Source: Paeniglutamicibacter terrestris (GTDB lineage Bacteria > Actinomycetota > Actinomycetes > Actinomycetales > Micrococcaceae). From it: a DNA stretch of 64,000 bases. How positions within the stretch are numbered: position 1 is the first letter of the stretch; each line of letters opens with the position of its first letter. Below are positions 16,421-25,424 of the stretch, piece by piece. Below the pieces are notes generated by a model. That model did no database searches. It saw only the letters and a program-made list of their open reading frames with translations, and was not told the origin of the DNA. Made by a program: the position numbers and the translations under genes. The stretch is taken from assembly GCF_012271785.1 (NCBI RefSeq), contig NZ_JAAWVT010000014.1:21284-85283 (forward strand), in the 5' to 3' direction.

Positions 16421-17448
16421 TTGAGCTCACCTTCAGACTTCAGTCGACGCCCCAGCAGGCGTGCTCCCATGTTCTCCACGCTCAGCGTGCCTTCCAAAAC
16501 CATGACCACTGCCTCGGTAATGGGTACTTCTACATTGTGGCGAGTTGCCAGATCCAATACTGCCCGACCGGACTTAATACCCTCCGCGGTCTGCGACATC
16601 CGATCGTTGACTTCATCAAGATACAACCCTTGACCCAGCAGCCTGCCCGCGGTGTTGTTCCGTGAGAGAGAAGACGAGCACGTGGCCACCAAATCTCCCA
16701 ATCCAGCCAGCCCTGAGAGCGTTTCGTAACTGCCGCCCAGTGCCAGGGCCAAGCGCGTCGTCTCCGCGAGGCCACGGGTGATGATCGAGGACTTGGTGTT
16801 GTCCCCCATACCCATGCCATCACAAATCCCGACGGCCAAGGCAATCACGTTTTTAGCAATTCCACCGATTTCAACGCCAATGACGTCGGTATTGGTATAC
16901 GGGCGGAAATAGTCTGTTGAGCACATTGCGGCTATCCAGCTGGCCGTCTCAAGTTCGCGGCAGGCCACCACGGACGCGGTGGGCTGCTTGCGCGCGATTT
17001 CCATGGCCAGGTTGGGTCCTGACAACACCGCGATACGCTCTTCGGGCAGATTGGTAACCTCGGCGATCACCTCGCTCATGCGCAAATCTGTGCCGCGTTC
17101 CAGACCCTTCATAAGGGACATCAATACCGCTGTGGGTTCCAATGAATCTTTGAAGCCAAGCAACTGCTCGCGAAGACTTTGTGCCGGTACCGCAAGCACC
17201 ACTATATCGGCAGCAGCAAGTACTTCTGCGGTGTCCGAGGATGAGGTGATGTTGGCGGGCAGCATCGTCTCTCTGAGGTAGCGCGTGTTGGTGTGACGGG
17301 TGTTAATCTCAATCGCAACTTCGTTGCGCCTCGCCCACACCATCACCTCGGTGCCGCTTTCGGCCCCGGCGTCAGCCAAAACCTTGGCAAAGGTAGTTCC
17401 CCAGCTGCCTGCGCCCATCACGGCGATTTTTCTTGGAGCGGGTCTCAT
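16417..17448 (-). CDS. gpsA: NAD(P)-dependent glycerol-3-phosphate dehydrogenase
   Basis: Reduces dihydroxyacetone phosphate to sn-glycerol-3-phosphate, the backbone for phospholipids and for the CDP-glycerol made by TagD. 343 residues with an N-terminal Rossmann motif, VMGAGSWGTTFAKVLADAG, the substrate region SGPNLAMEIA, and the catalytic-lysine stretch KNVIALAVGICDGMGMGDN. Four-base overlaps join it to plsC upstream and ddl downstream, linking lipid and wall synthesis in one transcript. Confidence 0.96.
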   Translation of the reverse strand: MRPAPRKIAVMGAGSWGTTFAKVLADAGAESGTEVMVWARRNEVAIEINTRHTNTRYLRETMLPANITSSSDTAEVLAAADIVVLAVPAQSLREQLLGFKDSLEPTAVLMSLMKGLERGTDLRMSEVIAEVTNLPEERIAVLSGPNLAMEIARKQPTASVVACRELETASWIAAMCSTDYFRPYTNTDVIGVEIGGIAKNVIALAVGICDGMGMGDNTKSSIITRGLAETTRLALALGGSYETLSGLAGLGDLVATCSSSLSRNNTAGRLLGQGLYLDEVNDRMSQTAEGIKSGRAVLDLATRHNVEVPITEAVVMVLEGTLSVENMGARLLGRRLKSEGELN

Positions 17449-18218
17449 AATTCTTCCTTTTTCGTTTGGTTCGGCGTCGAACCCTTCTCGAAATCACGAC
17501 CGTTGACTGCTTGGCCGTGCGCTGCCGGATCCCACAGTTTCTCGGGGGCGGTTTCCCCCCGTAGAACCGCAAGGTCCTTGGTGATAGCGCGCATGATTCG
17601 ATCCGTCGCTTCGTTGAGCACGGTTCGCGTTAGCGGGAGATCTCGTAGATCATCTAGATCCACCGCATCGCCAGCGACCACCGTGACACGCCTGCGCGGA
17701 AAGAGCTTGATTCCCTTCGCATAACGTGGGAAGAGCTCTTGGGCTCCCCAATGGGCCATGGGAATCACCGGGGCCCCGGTCTGTAGGGCAAGTCGAGCCG
17801 CACCAGTGTGTCCGCGCATGGGCCACAGATCTGGGTCTCGGGTCAGTGTTCCCTCGGGATATATGACAATGACACCGTTGGCGTCTATCACTTCACGGGC
17901 GGCATTAAGCGATTGGGACGCGCCGCCGGAACTTCGAGCCACCGGAATTTGCCTGGTCTTGCGCAATATCACTCCAAGGACAGGCACCTTAAACAAGGAT
18001 TCCTTGGCTAGGTAATGCGGATACCGCTTGCTGCTGTAAATCGCATGGCCAACCACAAGGGGATCAATCTCGGTCACATGATTAGGACACAAGATGAAGC
18101 CACCATGTGGCAGTTTGTCGAAGTCACGCCACGTTCGGCCAATCATAAGATTCATGAGTGGCCGAACGATTCCAGCAGCTATAGCAAACGCGGTTTTTGT
18201 CCCGCGAGATTCTTTCAT
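17445..18218 (-). CDS. plsC: 1-acyl-sn-glycerol-3-phosphate acyltransferase, PlsC-like
   Basis: Membrane-associated acyltransferase of phosphatidic-acid synthesis. 257 residues with the HX4D catalytic motif in CPNHVTEIDPLVV, the second block KESLFKVPVLGVILR, and the glycerol-phosphate-binding motif VIYPEGTLTRDPDLW. ATG at 18218, 19 bases after the murA stop, overlapping gpsA by four bases. Several paralogues exist in actinobacteria, so the exact acyl donor and acceptor are not certain. Confidence 0.88.
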   Translation of the reverse strand: MKESRGTKTAFAIAAGIVRPLMNLMIGRTWRDFDKLPHGGFILCPNHVTEIDPLVVGHAIYSSKRYPHYLAKESLFKVPVLGVILRKTRQIPVARSSGGASQSLNAAREVIDANGVIVIYPEGTLTRDPDLWPMRGHTGAARLALQTGAPVIPMAHWGAQELFPRYAKGIKLFPRRRVTVVAGDAVDLDDLRDLPLTRTVLNEATDRIMRAITKDLAVLRGETAPEKLWDPAAHGQAVNGRDFEKGSTPNQTKKEEL

Positions 18219-18237
18219 GCAAGCAACACTATGCGGA

Positions 18238-19566
18238 TCAGGCGATTTCGTTCATCTCGACGCGCGCACCCAAGTCAGTGAGCTTGTCCATGAACTTTTC
18301 GTAGCCCCGGTTGATGAGCTCAATGCCGGTGACGTGGCTGGTACCTTCGGCCGCCAAGGCCGCGATCAAGTGTGAGAAGCCGCCACGCAGATCAGGAATG
18401 TCAATATCGGCTCCGACCAATGGGGTGGGACCGGAGATCACTGCTGAATGCTGGAAGTTTCGCTGACCGAAGCGGCAAGGAATGGCACCGAGGCATTCGC
18501 TGTGTAGCTGAACCTTTGCTCCCATTTCCACGAGGGCGTTGGTGAAGCCGAAACGGTTCTCATAAACGGTCTCGTGGATGATCGAGACGCCCTTGGCCTG
18601 AGTCAAAGCAACGACCAGTGGCTGCTGCCAATCGGTCATGAACCCGGGATGGACATCCGTTTCCAAAATCAAGGGATGGAGTTCCCCACCGGGGTGGAAG
18701 AAGCGAATTCCTTCGTCAGTGACCTGGAATTCCCCACCGATTTGGCGGTACGTGTGGAGGAAAGCGGTGAGGTCTCGCTGCGAGGCCCCCTCAACAAAAA
18801 TGTCGCCCTTGGTGACCAAAGCCGCTGAAGCCCAAGATGCTGACTCATTGCGATCCGGCAGCGCCTTGTGGTTATAGCCGCTGAGGCTCTCGACGCCAAT
18901 GATGCGAATAATCCGGTCACGGCCGACCGTGATAATCGCTCCCATTTTCTGCAGAAGTGAAATCAGGTCAAGGATCTCGGGTTCGATCGCTGCATTCTCA
19001 ACCTCGGTGGTGCCCTTGGCACGCACTGCGGTCAGCAAGACCTGCTCGGTGGCTCCGACGCTGGGGTATGGCAGGCTGATCTTCGCGCCGGTGAGACCGT
19101 GAGGTGCGCGAATGCTGGTACCCAAGGGGCCGGCCTTGTCGATGACAGCGCCGAAGTGCCGCAGGACGTCAAGGTGGAAGTCGATCGGACGATCGCCGAT
19201 CTTGCATCCGCCAAGATTGGGAATCAACGCTTCGCCAAGGCTGTGGAGCAAGGGTCCACAAAAAAGAATCGGGATGCGGGAGTCACCGGCGTGGGTGTCA
19301 ATCTCGTTGGTCGTGGCGGTCTTGGTGCCGCTGGGATCCATGGTCAGATCACCGGTGACTTCGTCCTTGGTGACGGTGACGCCATGGATCTTGAGCAGGC
19401 TAGTGACAACGGCCACGTCCTTGATTTCCGGGACATTGCGCAATACAGAGGGTGAATCGCCCAAAAGAGCCGCAACCATGGCCTTGGGGACCAGGTTCTT
19501 GGCACCCCTGACGGTCACTTTTCCCTTGAGTGGCACGCCGCCGTGAATCGTTAGGACTTTCGCCAT
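18238..19566 (-). CDS. murA: UDP-N-acetylglucosamine 1-carboxyvinyltransferase
   Basis: First committed step of peptidoglycan synthesis: transfers enolpyruvate from PEP to UDP-GlcNAc. 442 residues from the ATG at 19566 (MAKVLTIHGGVPLKGKV). VRGAKNLVPKAM supplies the catalytic lysine region, and IPNLGGCKIGDRPIDFH carries the active-site cysteine at about residue 121, the residue attacked by fosfomycin, so the enzyme is of the cysteine type. The frame is open further upstream to 19629, but that stretch holds the perfect terminator hairpin after leuD, so the shorter start is right. Heads the plsC-gpsA-ddl run. Confidence 0.95.
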   Translation of the reverse strand: MAKVLTIHGGVPLKGKVTVRGAKNLVPKAMVAALLGDSPSVLRNVPEIKDVAVVTSLLKIHGVTVTKDEVTGDLTMDPSGTKTATTNEIDTHAGDSRIPILFCGPLLHSLGEALIPNLGGCKIGDRPIDFHLDVLRHFGAVIDKAGPLGTSIRAPHGLTGAKISLPYPSVGATEQVLLTAVRAKGTTEVENAAIEPEILDLISLLQKMGAIITVGRDRIIRIIGVESLSGYNHKALPDRNESASWASAALVTKGDIFVEGASQRDLTAFLHTYRQIGGEFQVTDEGIRFFHPGGELHPLILETDVHPGFMTDWQQPLVVALTQAKGVSIIHETVYENRFGFTNALVEMGAKVQLHSECLGAIPCRFGQRNFQHSAVISGPTPLVGADIDIPDLRGGFSHLIAALAAEGTSHVTGIELINRGYEKFMDKLTDLGARVEMNEIA

Positions 19567-19626
19567 GAACTTGAGAACCTCACCAAAATTGTTAGGCCTT
19601 CGAAACCGAAGGAAAGACTTAGCAAG

Positions 19627-19659
19627 CATACAGCCCCCGGCATTGCCGGGGGCTGTATG
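19627..19659. terminator. terminator between leuD and murA
   Basis: A perfect 15-base-pair stem, CATACAGCCCCCGGC with GCCGGGGGCTGTATG and a three-base loop, lies between leuD and murA on the same strand. It should stop leuCD transcription, though the following minus-strand T-run is weak. Confidence 0.8.
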
Positions 19660-19774
19660 GATGGTGTAACGCTGGTCGCGCCGCCGTGGTAATCCGTTTC
19701 GATTTACCTTTGTTTCCGGGGCTAGAGAACCACTATGAGCCCAACCAGGCCCCAGTTACGCGGTGAGCCGAAGG

Positions 19775-20377
19775 CTAGGAAAAGCGTGCCGGAAGAGTGG
19801 TCGGCTTAAATGCTGGCCGTTCATTCTCAAACGCCGTCACTTCTTCTTCGTGCTGAAGGGTCAGGCCAATGTCATCAAGACCTTCCATTAGGCGCCACCG
19901 CGTGTAGTCGTCGATTTCAAACGGGGCAATGATCGAACCACAGGTGACGGTGCGTGCAGCAAGGTCAACCGTCACCTCGGTGCCCGGGTGGTTCTCAATT
20001 TCCTTCCAGATCAGCTCAATATCGCTCTGAGCGACCTGGGCTGCAACGAGGCCCTGTTTGCCCGAGTTGCCTCTGAAAATATCGGCGAACCGCGAGGACA
20101 GAACTGCCTTAAAACCGTAGTCCTTTAGCGCCCACACGGCGTGTTCGCGCGACGATCCCGTGCCAAAATCCGGACCTGCGACCAGCACAGATCCCTGAGA
20201 AAAGGGCTCCTGGTTCAGGATGAATGACGAATCCTTGCGCCAGCCAGCGAAGAGCGCGTCCTCGAATCCCGTCCGTGTGATGCGCTTGAGGTAAACGGCG
20301 GGGATAATTTGGTCGGTATCCACATTGCTTTGACGCAGTGGAACACCAATACCTGAATGAGTAGTAATTTTCTCCAT
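19775..20377 (-). CDS. leuD: 3-isopropylmalate dehydratase small subunit
   Basis: Swivel-domain subunit of isopropylmalate isomerase in leucine synthesis, working with LeuC. The 200-residue length is typical. [16 protein letters not shown], the [19 protein letters not shown] loop that contacts the carboxylate, and [12 protein letters not shown] are diagnostic. Nine bases separate it from the leuC stop, so leuCD form an operon. Confidence 0.96.
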   Translation of the reverse strand: MEKITTHSGIGVPLRQSNVDTDQIIPAVYLKRITRTGFEDALFAGWRKDSSFILNQEPFSQGSVLVAGPDFGTGSSREHAVWALKDYGFKAVLSSRFADIFRGNSGKQGLVAAQVAQSDIELIWKEIENHPGTEVTVDLAARTVTCGSIIAPFEIDDYTRWRLMEGLDDIGLTLQHEEEVTAFENERPAFKPTTLPARFS

Positions 20378-20386
20378 GATGAATCC

Positions 20387-21844
20387 TTAGGCTACTTTCG
20401 CGTCGGAGGAAGAGTCGACAAGGTCGGACGGCGAAGAAAGAGTTCCACGGATCGCCGTGGCCGCGGCAACCTGCGGTGAAACCAAGTGGGTCCGGCCGCC
20501 CTTTCCTTGACGTCCTTCAAAGTTGCGGTTTGAGGTGGATGCGCAGCGCTCACCCTCTGCCAACTGGTCCGGATTCATGCCCAAGCACATGGAACAGCCA
20601 GCGAATCTCCATTCGGCTCCAAATTCGAGGAAGATCTTATCTAGGCCCTCGGCTTCGGCTTCCAGCCTGACTCGTGCCGAGCCCGGGACAACCATCATGC
20701 GGATATTAGGGTCCTTGACCTGCCCCTGGACGATTGCTGCGGCAGCGCGCAGGTCTTCCATGCGGCTGTTGGTACAGGAGCCGAGGAACACCGTGTCGAC
20801 ACGGATCTCCTTCATCGGAGTCCCTGCCTTCAGGTCCATGTACGTCAGTGCACGTTCACAGGCCGCCCGGGCGTTCTCGTCGTCGAAGTCCTCGGGTGCC
20901 GGAACAACACCTGAGAGGGAAATGCCCTGACCCGGGTTGGTGCCCCAAGTCACGAAGGGCTCCAGATCGTCGGCGTCGAGGAATACCTCAGCATCGAAGG
21001 TTGCACCATCGTCGGTTGCCAGCGTGTCCCATTCGGCAACGGCGGCGTCCCAGTCCGCACCCTGCGGTGCGTGCGGGCGACCATTGATGTATTCGTACGT
21101 GGTGGCGTCGGGGGCAATCATCCCGGCACGTGCACCTGCCTCGATGGACATATTGCAGATGGTCATGCGGGCATCCATGGATAGCGAGCGAATCGCTGAG
21201 CCGCGGTATTCGAGCACATAACCCTGACCGCCACCGGTTCCAATCTTGGCAATCACGGCGAGGATGATGTCCTTGGCGCTGACGCCCGGCTTCAACGTGC
21301 CTTCAACGTTGATGGCCATGGTCTTGAATGGCTTCAAGGAGAGCGACTGGGTGGCCATCACATGTTCGACCTCTGAGGTGCCGATACCGAATGCCAAGGC
21401 GCCAAAAGCGCCGTGGGTCGAGGTGTGGGAGTCTCCGCATACGACGGTCATGCCCGGCTGAGTCAAACCCAGCTGCGGACCAACCACGTGCACAATGCCT
21501 TGCTCCTTATCGCCCAGCGAGTGCAGACGCACACCGAACTCCGCGCAGTTCTTGCGCAAGGTTTCGATCTGAGTCCGGCTGGTGAGATCGGCTATGGGCT
21601 TGTCGATATCCAGTGTGGGAGTGTTGTGGTCCTCGGTGGCTATGGTGAGGTCCACACGGCGCAACTTGCGACCAGCCAAGCGCAATCCCTCAAAAGCTTG
21701 GGGTGAAGTCACCTCATGGAGCAGGTGCAGATCGATATAGATCAGGTCGGGCTGACGAGCAGCTCCAACGCCTTCACCTTTGCGCACAACGTGTGCATTC
21801 CAAACTTTTTCGGCCAGCGTCTGTGCTGCCTGATGTGCGGCCAT
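20387..21844 (-). CDS. leuC: 3-isopropylmalate dehydratase large subunit
   Basis: Aconitase-type iron-sulfur subunit of isopropylmalate isomerase. 485 residues from the ATG at 21844, which has AAGGGAG six bases upstream; the open frame to 21892 is ignored. [15 protein letters not shown] and [15 protein letters not shown] are aconitase signatures. The cluster-binding cysteines lie in [13 protein letters not shown] and [13 protein letters not shown]. Divergent from an IclR-type regulator whose relatives control leuCD. Confidence 0.96.
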   Translation of the reverse strand: MAAHQAAQTLAEKVWNAHVVRKGEGVGAARQPDLIYIDLHLLHEVTSPQAFEGLRLAGRKLRRVDLTIATEDHNTPTLDIDKPIADLTSRTQIETLRKNCAEFGVRLHSLGDKEQGIVHVVGPQLGLTQPGMTVVCGDSHTSTHGAFGALAFGIGTSEVEHVMATQSLSLKPFKTMAINVEGTLKPGVSAKDIILAVIAKIGTGGGQGYVLEYRGSAIRSLSMDARMTICNMSIEAGARAGMIAPDATTYEYINGRPHAPQGADWDAAVAEWDTLATDDGATFDAEVFLDADDLEPFVTWGTNPGQGISLSGVVPAPEDFDDENARAACERALTYMDLKAGTPMKEIRVDTVFLGSCTNSRMEDLRAAAAIVQGQVKDPNIRMMVVPGSARVRLEAEAEGLDKIFLEFGAEWRFAGCSMCLGMNPDQLAEGERCASTSNRNFEGRQGKGGRTHLVSPQVAAATAIRGTLSSPSDLVDSSSDAKVA

Positions 21845-21926
21845 AACCGACTCCCTTACTTGAAACAAAGTCCTATGAGACAACTGTTTCATCGCAGCCT
21901 ACGTAATATCCAGTAAGCGGACTTGC

Positions 21927-21943
21927 ATCTCAAATACTGAGAT
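21927..21943. promoter_or_regulatory. candidate operator for the IclR-type regulator
   Basis: A 6-5-6 inverted repeat, ATCTCA-AATAC-TGAGAT, lies in the 113-base gap between divergent leuC and the regulator, 15 bases before the regulator start. The position suits autorepression and control of leuCD; binding is inferred. Confidence 0.5.
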
Positions 21944-21957
21944 AGCAATATCATAGT

Positions 21958-22677
21958 ATGGACACATCAAGTGGCGTTGGCGTCATCGACAAAGCGGCCC
22001 AGATCCTCAATGCGCTTGAGGCCGGCCCCACTTCACTGGCCCAGTTGGTTGCCCTCACCAAAATTTCACGGCCCACGGTCCATCGCTTGGCTCAGGCCTT
22101 GGTTCACCATCGTCTGGTTGGCAAAGACATCCACGGCAGATTCGTCTTGGGTGGTCGCTTGGTTGAGCTCGCCTCCGCAGCCGGTGAAGACCGCCTCATT
22201 GCTGCGGCGGGACCGTTACTGATTCAACTTCGAGATGCCACGGGCGAAAGCACCCAGGTCTTCCGCCGCCAAGGCGACTACCGCGTATGTGTGGCTTCGG
22301 CCGAGCGGCCCGTTGGCTTACGTGACACCATTCCCGTGGGAACTCAACTCTCAATGCGTGCAGGGTCAGCCGCACAGGTACTCCTTGCCTGGGAGGACCA
22401 CGAACGCTTGCTTGACGGGCTGCAGAGTGCCAGATTCACTCCCACGATTCTTGCTGGGGTACGTCGTCGCGGTTGGGCTCAGAGTCTTGGTGAGCGAGAG
22501 CCTGGAGTCGCCTCAGTTTCGGCACCAGTTCGTGGACCGTCGGGACGCGTGATTGCCGCGGTTTCCATGTCCGGCCCCATTGAGCGGTTATCTCGTCAAC
22601 CCGGCAGGGCTCACCAAGAGGTTGTAGTCCAGACCGCCAATGCGCTGAGCGAAGCGCTGCGCAAAACAGGAGACTGA
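21958..22677 (+). CDS. IclR-family transcriptional regulator (NdgR/LtbR-like)
   Basis: 239 residues: an N-terminal winged helix-turn-helix (AQILNALEAGPTSLAQLVAL, then ISRPTVHRLAQALVHHRLV) and a C-terminal IclR effector domain (LGGRLVELASAAGEDRL, TGESTQVFRRQGDYRVCVAS, SVSAPVRGPSGRVIAAVSMSG). In actinobacteria the IclR protein divergent from leuCD is NdgR/LtbR, which controls leucine synthesis and amino-acid-dependent growth. The same arrangement supports that role here. No clear ribosome-binding site precedes the ATG, so the mRNA may be leaderless or nearly so. Confidence 0.88.
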   Translation: MDTSSGVGVIDKAAQILNALEAGPTSLAQLVALTKISRPTVHRLAQALVHHRLVGKDIHGRFVLGGRLVELASAAGEDRLIAAAGPLLIQLRDATGESTQVFRRQGDYRVCVASAERPVGLRDTIPVGTQLSMRAGSAAQVLLAWEDHERLLDGLQSARFTPTILAGVRRRGWAQSLGEREPGVASVSAPVRGPSGRVIAAVSMSGPIERLSRQPGRAHQEVVVQTANALSEALRKTGD

Positions 22678-22777
22678 ACCAACTCTCTTAGGGACAACTT
22701 TGACGCCCGTCTATGGGCATTTCTAACCCAATTCCTTGCATCGTGTTGCGTCCCCAAGAACACCTGAAACCACCAAG

Positions 22778-23797
22778 CTAAGCGGCGAAGTGGTCATAAC
22801 CCTTAGCTACGTCCGGTTTCTTGCCATCAAGATAAATAGCGGGGCCCATGACCCCGACCTCTATCGCCTTCACCCGTCCAATGACACGGAACCCCACGGG
22901 CAGCTGCGTCGATTGAGGGAATGTGGCTAGGAGTCCGTGGTCTTCCCCTCCTCCAAGTACCCAATTCAGCGGGTCTATCTGGAGTCGTTCAGACGTTCTC
23001 TTCAACCGCTCCAGATCTAATGACAGCTCCGCGGTGTCCAGATCGAAGGCGACGCCGCTGGCCATGGCCATGCGTTGAGCATCCTTCAGCAGTCCATCGG
23101 AGAGATCCATCATGGCCGTGGCTCCGGCTCGCGCGGCTGCCGGTCCGGCAGCCAGCGGCGGCCTCGGGCGTCTCTGGCCCAGTACTAGAGCGCTTTCTTC
23201 CTCGCTCCACTCCACATACGTTAATGGTGAATCAAGTAGAGCCAAGCCTGCCGCAGCAACTCCCAAAACACCATTCACGGCGACCACTTCCCCAGGTTCG
23301 GCGCCGCTTCGAAGCACCGGCTTCTCAGTTGCCAAGTCTCCGGTGACTGCGGCCGTCACCGATAATTCGCCACCTCTGCCAAGGTCTCCCCCGCCGATGG
23401 CACAGCGAATAGCTCCCAGTTCTCGGACAGCGGTACTAAAGCCGTCAGCAAAGTCCTCGACCCAAGCGACAGGTGTTGTGGGTGGCAGAGTCAGGGAGAT
23501 CACCGCGGATGAAGCATGGGCACCCATGGCATTAATATCGGAGAGATTCTGCGCGGCCGACTTCCATCCGATGTCGAAGCCGCTACTGCAGAAGCCGCTG
23601 GGCCAGCACAACCGGAAATCTTGGTTCTCGACCAAGGTGTCGACGCTGATGACAAACTTTCCGCCCGGCGCGGCAATCAATGCAGCATCATCTCCCGGGC
23701 CGAGCAACGGGTCGAATGCCTTCAAACGCGGCAAAATCCTCGCCAGCAAACCGCTTTCGCCAAGATTTTCAACGGTCAGCGGTTCAGCTTTGGGCAC
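22778..23797 (-). CDS. thiL: thiamine-phosphate kinase
   Basis: Phosphorylates thiamine monophosphate to thiamine pyrophosphate. About 339 residues with VENLGESGLLARILPRL, LGPGDDAALIAAPGGKFVIS (metal-binding aspartates), GGDLGRGGELSVTAAVTG and MMDLSDGLLKDAQRM, the usual ThiL blocks. GTG at 23797 is preferred, with GGAG nine bases upstream. An ATG at 23839 would deepen the overlap with the GTPase gene from 14 to 56 bases. Last gene of a three-gene run after the two GTPases. Confidence 0.92.
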   Translation of the reverse strand: MPKAEPLTVENLGESGLLARILPRLKAFDPLLGPGDDAALIAAPGGKFVISVDTLVENQDFRLCWPSGFCSSGFDIGWKSAAQNLSDINAMGAHASSAVISLTLPPTTPVAWVEDFADGFSTAVRELGAIRCAIGGGDLGRGGELSVTAAVTGDLATEKPVLRSGAEPGEVVAVNGVLGVAAAGLALLDSPLTYVEWSEEESALVLGQRRPRPPLAAGPAAARAGATAMMDLSDGLLKDAQRMAMASGVAFDLDTAELSLDLERLKRTSERLQIDPLNWVLGGGEDHGLLATFPQSTQLPVGFRVIGRVKAIEVGVMGPAIYLDGKKPDVAKGYDHFAA

Positions 23798-25424
23798 GTT
23801 GTAAAGCTCCAATAAAGTTGTTGTGTCGGGTGATTTCATTTTCGACCGGCTTGACCACCGAGGCTCCAGCAACCACGCCGATGGCGCCCTGAAGGACTTT
23901 TCTGGCCTTTCGGGCTCTGCCCGCAGCGCCTATCCGCGCCACCAATGAGGTAACCAGGCCCAAGACGATGCCGAGGAGAATTCCAATGCCGAGCATCAAG
24001 GTGGGAACGGGGAAACCTTCAACCTTCGGCGCGGCAGGCACAGTGAATTGAAGATATTGCGCCCCAAACAAGGCACCAAGCCACAATGCCCCAGCCAATG
24101 CCGTGGCTAGTGAAATCCACTGAATGACCGAGATGATCGGCCACCACCAGGCGCCTCGGGTCGCACCAATATTGGTATTGGCGATGGCTTGGTCAAGTTC
24201 ATCCGGGAGGTTTTCGCGTCCCGCTCGTGCAGCACGGCGAATAGATCCCTGCCATGCCTCGGGTGCGCCAGAACTCGCCCCATCAGCGAAGCGTCGGACC
24301 GCAGAATCGGCTTGCGCCTTCTGAGCTGCACCCGCGGCCGGCAACGACGTCCGGTTCAACGTGGGGTTCACCTCAGCACTTTTGAGATTAAGTCGGCGTA
24401 GCGGATCCGGACGCATTTTTGCCAACCAACGCGTCAGTGGCCATCCGGTGCGCTTATGGGCATCTAACCGGTAGGAAGTTCGTACGGCGTTTACTACCGT
24501 CTCAACACCCGAAGCCGAAGCCAGCTCTCCGGTGAGTGTCCGTTTAGCAGCCTCGGCCGGGAGTTTGAGCACTTGCAGTGGCGCACCATCCACCATTTTT
24601 GCCGCAACTATGGCCACGTCGGCACTCAGGCGGTTGGTGACGGCGGCGCGTTCGGTCACGACCTTGGCGATCTCCTGACGCAAGGCATCAACGCCTTCAC
24701 CCGTGAGGGCAGAAACGCCTAAAATTCGGGGAGCTGATAACCCATCGGAAACAAGAATCGACCGCAGGGAATCCATGACTGGTCCCCGTTCGTTTTCCCG
24801 GAGTTTGTCGATTTGGTTCAGAACAACCAATGTCACCGAGCCGTGTGTGGCTAGGGGCCTGATGAAGTCATGGTGTACGGCGGCGTCAGCGTACTTTTGT
24901 GGGTCAAGAACCCAAATCAGTACGTCAACTTGTCCCGCAAGCTTCGTGGCTATTTCTCGGTTGGCCGCCACTGTCGAGTCAAAATCCGGAAGATCGAGCA
25001 GGATCAGCCCGTTAACGTCTTTTTCGGCCCCAAAGATACCCTTTTTATCCAGCCGCAAGGGTGACTTTACGATGTGGCGTTGCTGCACGCCTAGCCAATC
25101 AAGCAAGGGATCAGACCCCGCTTGTCCCCAGATCCCGGCCAAGGGCTGGCTAGTGGTGGGACGCGTGGCAGCGGCCTTGGCGAGGTCTTGACCTGCCACG
25201 GCGTTGAAAAGGGTAGATTTTCCACTGCCGGTTGCCCCGAAAAAGCCCACGACCGTGTGTTCTGCAGAAAGAGTCCGACGCGTTGAAGCCAATTCGAGGA
25301 CTCGCCAAGAAGCCGAACTAACCTCTTCGCTTAGTCGCTCCGCCCCCAGTTCGGTGGCTTCCTTCAGAGCTTCAAGACGCCGTTCCAATGGGCTGTCGGC
25401 GCTGGTTTGTCGACGGCGGCTCAT
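23784..25424 (-). CDS. dynamin-like GTPase, DynB-type, membrane-anchored
   Basis: A 546-residue GTPase. G1 (P-loop) is GATGSGKST at about 63 to 71, G3 is LDLPDFDST and G4 is LNQID. Near residues 455 to 535 there are two membrane helices (ISLATALAGALWLGALFGAQYL and PTLMLGIGILLGIVLGLVTSLVARIG) followed by a short basic region. This is the plan of the bacterial dynamin-like GTPases found as adjacent pairs in actinobacteria (Streptomyces DynA/DynB, which stabilise FtsZ rings). Its ATG overlaps the stop of the partner gene by four bases. The ATG at 25424 is preferred over an open frame reaching 25556. Assignment to cell division is inference; the fold and anchor are visible. Confidence 0.8.
   Translation of the reverse strand: MSRRRQTSADSPLERRLEALKEATELGAERLSEEVSSASWRVLELASTRRTLSAEHTVVGFFGATGSGKSTLFNAVAGQDLAKAAATRPTTSQPLAGIWGQAGSDPLLDWLGVQQRHIVKSPLRLDKKGIFGAEKDVNGLILLDLPDFDSTVAANREIATKLAGQVDVLIWVLDPQKYADAAVHHDFIRPLATHGSVTLVVLNQIDKLRENERGPVMDSLRSILVSDGLSAPRILGVSALTGEGVDALRQEIAKVVTERAAVTNRLSADVAIVAAKMVDGAPLQVLKLPAEAAKRTLTGELASASGVETVVNAVRTSYRLDAHKRTGWPLTRWLAKMRPDPLRRLNLKSAEVNPTLNRTSLPAAGAAQKAQADSAVRRFADGASSGAPEAWQGSIRRAARAGRENLPDELDQAIANTNIGATRGAWWWPIISVIQWISLATALAGALWLGALFGAQYLQFTVPAAPKVEGFPVPTLMLGIGILLGIVLGLVTSLVARIGAAGRARKARKVLQGAIGVVAGASVVKPVENEITRHNNFIGALQRAQS

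Noticed and set aside
23112..23804. 230-codon plus-strand open frame
   Set aside because: Antisense to thiL, rich in Ser/Pro/Arg as expected for a mirror of GC-rich codons; no ribosome-binding site.
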